Positions 8,120 through 14,949 of a stretch of DNA of 18,314 nucleotides are shown piece after piece. Below the pieces are notes generated by a model. The model ran no database searches, had not been told where the DNA came from, and saw only the letters and a list, made by a program, of their open reading frames with translations. Location: assembly GCA_005883295.1 (NCBI GenBank), contig VAWV01000152.1, forward strand, positions 1-18,314, in the 5' to 3' direction. Position 1 is the stretch's first letter, and every line of letters begins with the position of its first letter. Both the position numbers and the translations under genes were made by a program. This DNA comes from Actinomycetota bacterium. GTDB taxonomy: Bacteria > Actinomycetota > Thermoleophilia > Solirubrobacterales > Thermoleophilaceae.

Positions 8120-9193
8120 ATGGCCACGACGACCGCGCGACCCGCGGCGCTCGACGGCAGCGAGGACGGCCGCGGCCTCCTCACGCGCGATGACCGCGCC
8201 CGTCTCTACCGGTACATGCTGCTCATGCGCGCGACCGAGGAACGCGCGCTCACCCTCTACCGGCAGGGCAAGGTGCCCGGTTCCTACTACGACGGACACG
8301 GTCAGGAGGCGGTGTCCGTGGGCAGCGCCTACGCGCTTGGCCCGCGCGACCGGGCATGCGTGCTCCACCGCGACCTCGGCGCGCACCTGATCAGGGGCGT
8401 CCGGCCGGGCAGGGTCCTTGCACAGATGATGGGCCGGGCCACCGGGATCACCGGCGGCCGCGACGGCAACATGCACTTCGGCGACCGCCACCTCGGCTGC
8501 GTCGGGATGGTCTCGATGCTGCCCGACATGGCGCTCGTGGCGTGCGGGCTGGGGCTCGCGTTCCAGATCCGGCGCGAGCCGCGCGTCGCGATGACCTGGT
8601 TCGGGGAGGGCTCCACCGCGAACGGCGTCTGGCACGAGGCCATGAACGTGGCCGGCATTCGCCGGCTGCCGGTCGTGTTCGTCCTCGAGAACAACCAGTT
8701 CGCCTACTCCACCCCCAACGACCACGAGTTCGCCGTCGACCCGGTGGAGCGCGCCGCCGGCTACGGGTTCCCGGGGATCAAGGTCGACGGCAACGACGTG
8801 GAGGCGGTCTTCTCCGCCGCCGCCGCCGCCTGCGAGCGCGCGCGTACCGGTGGCGGCCCCACGCTGATCGAGTGCGACACGATGCGGATGCACGGGCACG
8901 GCGCCCACGACGACATGCGCTACGTGCCGCCCGAGCTGCTCGAGCACTGGGCCGCGCGCGATCCGGTGGAGGCGTATGAGGCACGCCTCGCCGCGGCGGG
9001 GATCGACACCGCCGCCATCCAGGCCGACGTACGCGCCGAGCTCGAGCGCGACACCGAGTGGGCGCTCCAGCAGCCGATGCCCGATCCGCCGACGGCCACC
9101 GACGGCGTCTTCGCCGAGGTCGCCGAGCCGCTTGGGGACGGCGAGGCACCCTGGTCGCGCTGGTCGCCGGACCGGGAGGCAACCCATGCCTGA
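8120..9193 (+). CDS. 2-oxo acid dehydrogenase E1 component, alpha subunit (second complex)
   Basis: A 357-residue thiamine-diphosphate-binding subunit of normal length. The cofactor motif runs from GEG at 162-164 to NN at 191-192, the correct spacing for GDG-x(26)-NN, but with Glu in place of the usual metal-binding Asp. Other family marks are YYDGHGQEA at 57-64, HRDLGAHLIRG at 83-93 with the active-site His region, and GGRDGNMHFGD at 112-122. With E1-beta it decarboxylates the 2-oxo acid and acylates E2. The substrate is uncertain: the E1-beta partner looks branched-chain-like, but pyruvate or acetoin enzymes are alternatives. It opens an operon of five overlapping genes ending with lipA, behind a structured leader. 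Its last codons contain the E1-beta start and Shine-Dalgarno sequence (8-base overlap). Confidence 0.88.
   Translation: MATTTARPAALDGSEDGRGLLTRDDRARLYRYMLLMRATEERALTLYRQGKVPGSYYDGHGQEAVSVGSAYALGPRDRACVLHRDLGAHLIRGVRPGRVLAQMMGRATGITGGRDGNMHFGDRHLGCVGMVSMLPDMALVACGLGLAFQIRREPRVAMTWFGEGSTANGVWHEAMNVAGIRRLPVVFVLENNQFAYSTPNDHEFAVDPVERAAGYGFPGIKVDGNDVEAVFSAAAAACERARTGGGPTLIECDTMRMHGHGAHDDMRYVPPELLEHWAARDPVEAYEARLAAAGIDTAAIQADVRAELERDTEWALQQPMPDPPTATDGVFAEVAEPLGDGEAPWSRWSPDREATHA
9174..9179 (+). promoter_or_regulatory. Ribosome binding site of the second E1-beta
   Basis: GGGAGG lies six bases before ATG 9186, inside the E1-alpha coding region. It decides the start over the longer frame that opens at 8976. 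Confidence 0.75.
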
Positions 9194-10154
9194 GCTCACC
9201 TACCTCCAGGCGATCTCCGACGCCCTGCGGGAGGAGATGCGCGCCGACGAGCGCGTGTTCTGCCTGGGCGAGGACATCGGGAGATTCGGCGGCGCGTTCA
9301 AGGTCACCGACGGCTTCATCGAGGAGTTCGGACCCGACAGGGTGTGGGACACGCCGCTGGCCGAGTCCGCGATCGTCGGCACCGCCGTGGGTGCGGCCGT
9401 CGAGGGCCTGCGCCCCGTGTGCGAGATGCAGTTCGCGGACTTCATCTCCTGCGGCTTCGACCAGCTCGTGAACGTCGCGGCGAAGATGCACTACCGCCAG
9501 GGGCTGGCCGTCCCCATCACGGTCCGGCTTCCCTCCGGGGGCGGGTTCTCGGGCGGTCCCTTCCACTCGCAGAACCCCGAGGCCTGGATGCTGCAGGCGC
9601 CGGGGCTCAAGGTGGTCGCGCCGTCCACGCCGAGGGACGCCAAGGGCCTGCTGGCCGCCGCCATCCAGGATCCGAACCCAGTCGTCTACCTGGAGCACAA
9701 GCACCTCTACAGGCGGACGAAGGGTGAGGTGCCCGAGGGCCGCTATGAGCTGCCGCTCGGCGAGGCGCGCATCGCGCGCGAGGGCACCGACCTGTCCGTG
9801 ATCGCCTACGGCGCGATGGTCGGCGTTGCGCTGGAGGCCACCGAGGACCTCGACGGCGCGAGCGTGGAGGTGCTCGACCTACGGTCGCTCGTCCCGCTGG
9901 ACACCGACGCGATCCTCGGCAGCGTCCGCAAGACCAGCAAGGTCGTGATTCTGCACGAGGCCACCCGGTCGTGCGGGGTCGGCGCCGAGGTGGCGGCGCT
10001 GATCGCCGAGAACGCGTTCGAGGACCTCGACGGCCCGATCGTGCGCGTCACCGCGCCGGACGTCCCGATCCCGTTCAGCCCGCCGCTCGAGCGAGCGGTT
10101 CTCCCGCAGGTGGACAATGTGAAGGAGGCGTGCCGTGAGCTCCTCGCCTACTAG
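9186..10154 (+). CDS. 2-oxo acid dehydrogenase E1 component, beta subunit (second complex)
   Basis: A 322-residue E1-beta. Family features are FCLGEDIG near 25-32, DTPLAESAIVGTAVGAA, the active-site loop SGGPFHSQNPEA with its His-Ser pair, and LKVVAPSTPRDAKGLL. The C-terminal domain has VEVLDLRSLVPLD and VILHEATRSCGVGAEVAA. The PFHSQNPEA loop and LEHKHLYR segment look more like branched-chain 2-oxo acid or general bacterial E1-beta than the PdhB-like copy at 112-1101, so the two complexes probably differ in substrate. It overlaps E1-alpha by 8 bases and E2 by 20 bases, so the three subunits should be made in coupled amounts. Confidence 0.9.
   Translation: MPELTYLQAISDALREEMRADERVFCLGEDIGRFGGAFKVTDGFIEEFGPDRVWDTPLAESAIVGTAVGAAVEGLRPVCEMQFADFISCGFDQLVNVAAKMHYRQGLAVPITVRLPSGGGFSGGPFHSQNPEAWMLQAPGLKVVAPSTPRDAKGLLAAAIQDPNPVVYLEHKHLYRRTKGEVPEGRYELPLGEARIAREGTDLSVIAYGAMVGVALEATEDLDGASVEVLDLRSLVPLDTDAILGSVRKTSKVVILHEATRSCGVGAEVAALIAENAFEDLDGPIVRVTAPDVPIPFSPPLERAVLPQVDNVKEACRELLAY
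10122..10128 (+). promoter_or_regulatory. Strong ribosome binding site of the second E2
   Basis: AAGGAGG lies six bases before GTG 10135, inside the end of E1-beta. It is one of the best Shine-Dalgarno sequences in the window and fixes a start that overlaps E1-beta by 20 bases. Confidence 0.8.
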
Positions 10155-11298
10155 CGGCAGCGCGGTCGCCGAGGTGACCATGCCCCAGATGGGCGTGTCG
10201 GTCGCCGAGGGCACCGTGGTGGAATGGAAGAAGCGGGTCGGCGACTGGGTGGAGGCCGACGAGATCGTCGTCGAGATCTCCACCGACAAGGTGGAGACAG
10301 AGGTTCCGTCGCCCGCGAGCGGCCGCCTCGCCGAGATCGTCGTGGAGGTCGGGACGACGGTGGACGTCGGCACGGTGCTGGCACGCATCGACACGACCGC
10401 CATCCCCGGCGAGCCCCACGCGGACGAGCACGCGTCCCCCGCCGACACCGGAAACGGCCACGCGCCTCCGATCTCCCCGGTCGTGCGCCGGATCGCCGAG
10501 CAGCACGGCATCGATCTCACGCAGGTACCGGGCACCGGACGGCGCGGGCGGGTGACGAAGAAGGACGTGATGGCGTTCGTCGAGCACCAGCCCGCCGAGG
10601 CGCCGCTGCACATCGAGTCTCCCTACCGGGAGGAGGGGCCGGACGCGGCGCCCGCCGGCGAACCGCTCTCGATCATGCGCAGGCAGATCGGTGAGCACAT
10701 GGTGCGCTCGCTCCAGACCGCGGCTCACTGCACGACGGTCGTGGAGGCGGACATGAGCCGGATCGAGGAGGCGCGCGGGAGGCTCTCCTACCTGCCGTTC
10801 GTGGCGCGGGCCGCGATCGCGGCGCTGCGCGAGTTTCCCTCCCTCAACGCCACGCTGGAGGACGACCGGCTGACGGTGCACGACGCGGTCCACCTCGGGA
10901 TCGCGGTGTCGCTCGGCGAGGACGGCCTGATCGTGCCGGTGGTCCGCAACGCGCACGAGCTCTCGCACGAGGGGCTGGCCGCCCGCATTGCCGACCTCGC
11001 CGAGCGAGCGCGCGCCCGCCGGCTGAGCCCGGACGAGGTGGGCGGCGGCACGTTCACGATCACGAACCCCGGCCGCTACGGCGCACTTCTGGCCACGCCG
11101 ATCATCAACCAGCCGCAGGTGGCGATCCTCGATCTGGAGGCCGTCGTGCGCCGGCCGGTCGTCGTCGGTGGAGATAGCATCGCCATCAGGCCGATGACCT
11201 ACCTCTGCATGTCCTGGGACCACCGCGTGCTCGACGGCGCGCTGGCGGCCCAGTTCCTCTCGAGCGTCCGGCGCCACCTCGAGGAGTGGAATGGCTGA
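10135..11298 (+). CDS. Dihydrolipoamide acyltransferase (E2) of the second complex
   Basis: A 387-residue E2. The lipoyl domain spans about 11-88 with acceptor K52 in STDKVETEVPSPASG, a motif typical of branched-chain and 2-oxoglutarate-type E2. A short linker leads to the E1/E3-binding domain at about 111-152 (SPVVRRIAEQHGIDL, then GTGRRGRVTKKDV). The catalytic domain from about 176 ends with SWDHRVLDG, carrying H363 and D367 in the classical HRxxDG motif, unlike the Tyr form in the first E2. It accepts the acyl group from E1 and passes it to CoA. GTG start with a strong Shine-Dalgarno sequence. The last 8 bases overlap lipB, so the lipoyl acceptor and the enzyme that starts its lipoylation are coupled in translation. 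No E3 gene follows. Confidence 0.92.
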   Translation: MSSSPTSGSAVAEVTMPQMGVSVAEGTVVEWKKRVGDWVEADEIVVEISTDKVETEVPSPASGRLAEIVVEVGTTVDVGTVLARIDTTAIPGEPHADEHASPADTGNGHAPPISPVVRRIAEQHGIDLTQVPGTGRRGRVTKKDVMAFVEHQPAEAPLHIESPYREEGPDAAPAGEPLSIMRRQIGEHMVRSLQTAAHCTTVVEADMSRIEEARGRLSYLPFVARAAIAALREFPSLNATLEDDRLTVHDAVHLGIAVSLGEDGLIVPVVRNAHELSHEGLAARIADLAERARARRLSPDEVGGGTFTITNPGRYGALLATPIINQPQVAILDLEAVVRRPVVVGGDSIAIRPMTYLCMSWDHRVLDGALAAQFLSSVRRHLEEWNG

Positions 11299-11998
11299 GC
11301 TCTGGGTGGCCAACCTCGGCCGGGTGCCTTACGCCGCGGGAGTCGAGCTCCAGAAGTGGATCCGCGCGGCGCGCCAGCGCGACGCGATCCCGGATTCGCT
11401 GCTGCTCCTCGAGCACGACCCCGTCTACACGCGGGGCCGCCGCACCGAGCGGGCCGACCTCCCGATGGGCGACGACTGGTACCGCGCGCAGGGCATCGAG
11501 GTGGTCGACACGACCCGCGGCGGTCGCGTCACCTACCACGGCCCGGGGCAGCTGGTCGGCTACCCGATCATGCGCATCGGCGACGTCATCGCGTACGTGC
11601 GCACGCTCGAGCGGGCGGTGATCGCGGCGCTGGCCGAGGAGGGCATCTACGCGACGGTGCGCGAGGGGCTCACCGGCATCTGGACGAATGACCGCAAGAT
11701 CGGCTCGATCGGCGTCCACGTCTCGCGCGGGGTGACCATGCACGGCCTCGCGGTGAACGTCGACTGCGACCTCCAGCCGTTCGAGTGGATCGTGCCCTGC
11801 GGGATCGACGGCGTTCGGATGACCTCGCTCTACAAGGAAACGCTGCGGATGGACGCGATGTCCTGCTTCAGGAAGCGGGTCGCCTACCAGCTGGCGGAGG
11901 CGTTCAGCCTGCGCCAGCGGATCGTCTCGCCGGAGCGCCTGCTCGCGGCGACGAGCGACCCGGCGCTGCCGGTAGTCCGGGCGAGGGTGCCGGCGTGA
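11291..11998 (+). CDS. lipB: Octanoyltransferase LipB
   Basis: A 235-residue enzyme that moves octanoate from octanoyl-ACP to the lipoyl lysine of E2 proteins, the first step of lipoate synthesis in place. It has RGGRVTYHGPGQLVGYP at about 76-92, the catalytic lysine K136 in RKIGSIG, and the acyl-carrying cysteine C170 in VPCGI, close to K135/C169 of E. coli LipB. ATG 11291 overlaps the E2 stop by 8 bases; GAGGAG at 11281-11286 is a Shine-Dalgarno sequence four bases upstream. It overlaps lipA by GTGA. The position, coupled directly to an E2 gene, implies that this complex is a main client, though LipB can also serve the first E2 and other lipoyl proteins. Confidence 0.96.
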   Translation: MAELWVANLGRVPYAAGVELQKWIRAARQRDAIPDSLLLLEHDPVYTRGRRTERADLPMGDDWYRAQGIEVVDTTRGGRVTYHGPGQLVGYPIMRIGDVIAYVRTLERAVIAALAEEGIYATVREGLTGIWTNDRKIGSIGVHVSRGVTMHGLAVNVDCDLQPFEWIVPCGIDGVRMTSLYKETLRMDAMSCFRKRVAYQLAEAFSLRQRIVSPERLLAATSDPALPVVRARVPA

Positions 11999-12927
11999 GC
12001 ACGCGCTCCCGCGCCCACCCGGGCGGGGCCCGTGTGCTCGACATGGGCGAGGTTCGCCCCTACCGCGAGCGCAAGCCGCCCTGGTTCAAGGTGCGCGCGC
12101 CGGGCGGTCCGAAGTTCCTCGAGCTGAAGCGCATGATCGAGGGCGAGGGGCTCAACACCGTCTGCGAGGAGGCCGCCTGCCCGAACATCGGCGAGTGCTG
12201 GGACCGCGGCACGGCCACGTTCATGATGCTGGGCGACACCTGCACGCGGCGGTGCGGGTTCTGCAACGTCAAGACCGGGCGGCCCGGTCCGCCCGATCCC
12301 CTCGAGCCGCTCCGCGTTGCGCAGTCGGTCAAGAGGATGGAGCTACGGCACGCCGTCATCACGAGCGTGGACCGCGACGACCTCCCCGACCTCGGATCCA
12401 CCGCGTTCGTCGGCGTGATCCGCTCGATCCGCCAGTTCGCCCCCGGCTGCAAGGTAGAGGTGCTCACCCCGGACTTTCGCGGCGAGGAGATGCCGCTCGC
12501 GCGCGTGATCGCCGAGCGGCCCGACGTCTTCAACCACAACGTGGAGACCGTCCCGCGCCTCTATCCGCTCGCGCGCCGTGGGTCGGACTTCCGCCGCTCC
12601 TGCCGCGTGCTCCTAAACGCGAAGGAGATGGGTGGGGACGAGGTCGTGACCAAGTCGGGACTGATGACCGGCCTCGGGGAGACGAAGGAAGAGCTGCTCG
12701 AGGCGTTCGCGATGCTGCGCGAGCACGAGGTCCAGGTGCTGACCGTGGGGCAGTACCTGCGGCCCACCCGCGACCACCTGCCCGTGGTGCGCTACTGGCA
12801 TCCGGACGAGTTCGCGGAACTCGAGCGCGAGGCGTACGCCATGGGGTTCGAGTCGGTGGCGGCGGGGCCGCTCGTGCGGTCGAGCTACCACGCCGAGCAG
12901 ACCCTCGCGCAGGCCGCTTCCAACTAG
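11995..12927 (+). CDS. lipA: Lipoyl synthase LipA
   Basis: A 310-residue radical-SAM enzyme that inserts two sulfurs into protein-bound octanoyl groups. Both iron-sulfur sites are complete: the auxiliary cluster cysteines C57, C62 and C68 (CEEAACPNIGEC), and the radical-SAM CxxxCxxC at C83, C87 and C90 (CTRRCGFC). The C-terminal RSSYHAE holds the conserved serine that ligates the auxiliary cluster. GTG 11995 overlaps the lipB stop by four bases; the frame opening at 11785 is a lipB shadow. ATG 12043 is a possible shorter start but would remove part of the usual N-terminal region. It is the last gene of the operon; a nested hairpin starts at the final base of its stop codon. Confidence 0.96.
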   Translation: MSTRSRAHPGGARVLDMGEVRPYRERKPPWFKVRAPGGPKFLELKRMIEGEGLNTVCEEAACPNIGECWDRGTATFMMLGDTCTRRCGFCNVKTGRPGPPDPLEPLRVAQSVKRMELRHAVITSVDRDDLPDLGSTAFVGVIRSIRQFAPGCKVEVLTPDFRGEEMPLARVIAERPDVFNHNVETVPRLYPLARRGSDFRRSCRVLLNAKEMGGDEVVTKSGLMTGLGETKEELLEAFAMLREHEVQVLTVGQYLRPTRDHLPVVRYWHPDEFAELEREAYAMGFESVAAGPLVRSSYHAEQTLAQAASN

Positions 12928-12980
12928 TCCTGAGGCGGAAGTTCGGCCGCGAACTAACGACTCAGGACGCATAGTCCTGA
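12927..12980 (+). terminator. Overlapping alternative hairpins after lipA
   Basis: GTCCTGAG at 12927-12934 pairs with CTCAGGAC at 12961-12968, enclosing symmetrical 5-base internal loops and an inner AGTTCG/CGAACT stem (12940-12945 with 12950-12955) around a 4-base loop. The same middle strand can instead pair with GTCCTGA at 12974-12980, making a compact 7-bp stem with a 5-base loop (12962-12980). The two folds exclude each other. TAGTCCTGA is a 9-bp direct repeat at 12925-12933 and 12972-12980. No T-run follows, so termination is plausible but unproven; the 7-5-7 palindrome could also be a protein operator for the rhomboid gene. Confidence 0.5.
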
Positions 12981-12995
12981 TTACCTACCCGGGGC

Positions 12996-13841
12996 TTGCT
13001 CCCCATCAAGGACAACATCCCGACGCTGCGCTTCCCCGTGATCACGGTCGCGCTGATCCTGATCAACGTGGCCATGTTCTTCGGGTTCCAGCACGCGCAC
13101 TGGAACGGTCACGGCTTCGCGGTGAGCGAGTCGAACACGGTCAAGTACGCGTTCATCCCGTACAAGCTCACGCACCTCGGCAAGAAGTGCGGCGACGTTC
13201 TGATCCTCCCGACCGGCGAGCGCGTCCCCGCGCACGACAGGCCCGTGTGCCAAGGGCAACACGTGACCCTCGACGTGAACGGCGCACCTGTGCCCACAAC
13301 GGTCAAGCGTGTTGCACCGAACCATCAGCCCAGCGTCTGGCTCACAATCCTCACCGCGATGTTCATGCACGGCGGGCTGCTCCACATCGCGGGGAACATG
13401 CTGTTCCTCTGGATCTTCGGGAACAACGTCGAGGACTCCATGGGTAGGGCCACGTTCATCGGCTTCTACCTGCTCGGCGGGCTGGCCGCGACCCTGCTCC
13501 AGACGGTCACCGACCCGAACTCCGCGGTGCCCAATCTGGGGGCGAGCGGAGCGATTGCTGCCGTGCTCGGGGGGTACGCCTTGCTATATCCACGCGCGCG
13601 CGTTGCGACTCTCATCTTCATCATCTTCTTCGTCACGGTGCTGGAGCTGCCGGCGCTGGTCGTCCTGGGCGGGTGGTTCCTGCTGCAGGTCCTCGACGCG
13701 GGCGTGTCGTCGGGCGGCGCGCAGGGTGGCGTGGCCTACTTCGCGCACATTGGCGGTTTCGTCTTCGGATTGCTCACGATCAAGCTGTTCGCCCAGCGTG
13801 CCAAGCGCGACTACATCGAGCCCCGGCTCCCCGTTTACTGA
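12996..13841 (+). CDS. Rhomboid family intramembrane serine protease
   Basis: A 281-residue membrane protease that cuts transmembrane substrates within the bilayer. The catalytic dyad is S184 in GASG and H251 in AHIGG; HGGLLHIAGN at 125-134 supplies the conserved His and Asn of the oxyanion region. Helix 1 is at about 13-31, followed by a long outside loop (about 45-112) with C65 and C85, which could form a disulfide; this insertion is larger than in a minimal rhomboid. The start is TTG 12996, accepted because LPIKDNIPT is the usual N terminus of this subfamily and no ATG lies nearby; the Shine-Dalgarno sequence is weak. It follows the hairpin region after lipA by 15 bases, and its stop overlaps the next gene (TGATG). 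Substrates unknown. Confidence 0.9.
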   Translation: MLPIKDNIPTLRFPVITVALILINVAMFFGFQHAHWNGHGFAVSESNTVKYAFIPYKLTHLGKKCGDVLILPTGERVPAHDRPVCQGQHVTLDVNGAPVPTTVKRVAPNHQPSVWLTILTAMFMHGGLLHIAGNMLFLWIFGNNVEDSMGRATFIGFYLLGGLAATLLQTVTDPNSAVPNLGASGAIAAVLGGYALLYPRARVATLIFIIFFVTVLELPALVVLGGWFLLQVLDAGVSSGGAQGGVAYFAHIGGFVFGLLTIKLFAQRAKRDYIEPRLPVY

Positions 13842-14017
13842 TGGGCCGTACCGTCGCGCTCCTGGGGGCGCTCGCGATCCTCGCCCTGCTGGCGTTCCTC
13901 ACAGTGCGGGTCGCGATCCACGACGGGATCGACGCCGTGGTCGTGATCTCATTCGTCGTGCTCGCGCTGATCGGAGTCGGCGTGCTGGGAGCTCTCAATG
14001 CCCCGCCCGATGAATAG
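13841..14017 (+). CDS. Small two-helix membrane protein (58 residues)
   Basis: Starts at ATG 13841 within the rhomboid stop codon (TGATG) and ends at TAG 14015-14017. Two hydrophobic helices at about 5-22 and 33-51 are joined by a short loop (RVAIHDGIDA), and the C terminus is a short polar tail. No family was recognised. Its coupling to the rhomboid gene suggests a partner, accessory or substrate of the protease, which is inference only. A longer frame from 13673 is a shadow of the rhomboid gene. The next gene's signal sequence overlaps its last 20 bases. Confidence 0.65.
   Translation: MGRTVALLGALAILALLAFLTVRVAIHDGIDAVVVISFVVLALIGVGVLGALNAPPDE
13987..13991 (+). promoter_or_regulatory. Ribosome binding site for the carboxypeptidase N terminus
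   Basis: GGGAG lies six bases before ATG 13998. It supports that ATG as a true start even though the frame it opens is not the frame of the catalytic domain. Confidence 0.6.
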
Positions 14018-14136
14018 CCCCAGCCCCCTGATGGGAGGCAGGCGCAGGCGCACCCCGATGAGGTGGGTGCCCAGACTCGTGGTCCTCCTGATCCTGGCCG
14101 GGATGGGCGTATGGGTGGTGACGCTGGTCACCTCGA
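13998..14136 (+). other. Signal-anchor N terminus of the carboxypeptidase, in a different frame
   Basis: From ATG 13998 the frame encodes a basic stretch (GGRRRRTPMRWVPR) and then a hydrophobic helix (LVVLLILAGMGVWVVTLVTSS), a typical membrane anchor or uncleaved signal. Beyond about 14140 the same frame becomes an Arg/Ala/Pro-rich shadow and runs to 14351 without a recognisable domain. The D-Ala-D-Ala carboxypeptidase body continues in the next frame (+1), which is closed upstream by TGA at 14119-14121. The join must therefore lie between about 14122 and 14145. This segment and the following feature are most simply one gene with a one-base gain (or two-base loss). ATG 14010 is an alternative start in the same frame. 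Confidence 0.55.
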
Positions 14137-14949
14137 GTGCGCGGCCAGCTCCCCGTCCAGGCGCCGCCCGGCATCTCGCTCACGAGCCCGAACGCCCTGA
14201 ATGTGCACCTCCGTCCGAAGCCGGGGGCCGCGGTCCTGTTCGACATGGACACGGGGCGGGTGCTCTGGCAGCTGCACGCGCTCCGGATCCGCCCGATCGC
14301 GAGCGTCACGAAGATGATGACCGCGCTGATCGTGACCGAGCGTCTGCGTGACGACGACACCGCGCTGATCACCCGCGAGGCGCTCCACTTCCACGGATCC
14401 GAGGTCGGGGTGCTCCCGCGCGGGAGGCGCGTCCCGGTCCGCACGCTGCTGTACGGCGCGTTGCTGCCGTCCGGCAACGACGCCGCGATCGCGCTCGCCG
14501 ACCGGGTGGCCGGAAACGACGCCGACTTCGCGAAGCTGATGAACGCACGCGCCCGGCAGCTCGGCCTGAGCTGCACCCACTACGCCTCCTCGTACGGGCT
14601 GCAGGACGGCAACAAGTCCTGCGCCGCCGACATGGCCTCCCTCGCGCGCGTGGTGATGCGCGTGCCGCGCATCGCGAACGTCGTGCGCCACGAGCACGTG
14701 AGCCTGCCCTTCCCGTGGCTGAAGGGCGGGCGGCTCGACCTGTACTCCACGAACCCGCTTCTACGGTTTGGCTATCGGGGGACGATCGGCCTCAAGACCG
14801 GCTCCACGAACGCGGCCGGGATCTGTCTCGTCGCGGTCGTGCACAGGGAAACCCACACGCTGGGCGTCGTGCTGCTCCACTCGCCCAACATCGGCGCGCA
14901 GGCGATGCAGCTGTTCAACGCGGGCTTCCGCGCGCTCCGCGGCGTCTAG
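14137..14949 (+). CDS. D-alanyl-D-alanine carboxypeptidase (penicillin-binding protein, S11 family), apparent frameshift at the 5' end
   Basis: The catalytic domain is intact: SVTK with nucleophile S56 and K59, SGN at 112-114, and KTG at 220-222 (residues counted from GTG 14137), the three motifs of serine peptidase family S11. These enzymes remove the terminal D-alanine of peptidoglycan stem peptides outside the membrane. Two cysteines (C146, C162) flank the SSYGLQDGN segment. There is no C-terminal beta-domain or amphipathic anchor as in E. coli PBP5, so it is a short form. Read from GTG 14137 it would have no signal sequence and no Shine-Dalgarno sequence, which makes no sense for this enzyme; the missing signal-anchor lies just upstream in another frame. 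Its stop shares CTAG with the stop of the convergent RTX gene. Confidence 0.85.
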   Translation: MRGQLPVQAPPGISLTSPNALNVHLRPKPGAAVLFDMDTGRVLWQLHALRIRPIASVTKMMTALIVTERLRDDDTALITREALHFHGSEVGVLPRGRRVPVRTLLYGALLPSGNDAAIALADRVAGNDADFAKLMNARARQLGLSCTHYASSYGLQDGNKSCAADMASLARVVMRVPRIANVVRHEHVSLPFPWLKGGRLDLYSTNPLLRFGYRGTIGLKTGSTNAAGICLVAVVHRETHTLGVVLLHSPNIGAQAMQLFNAGFRALRGV

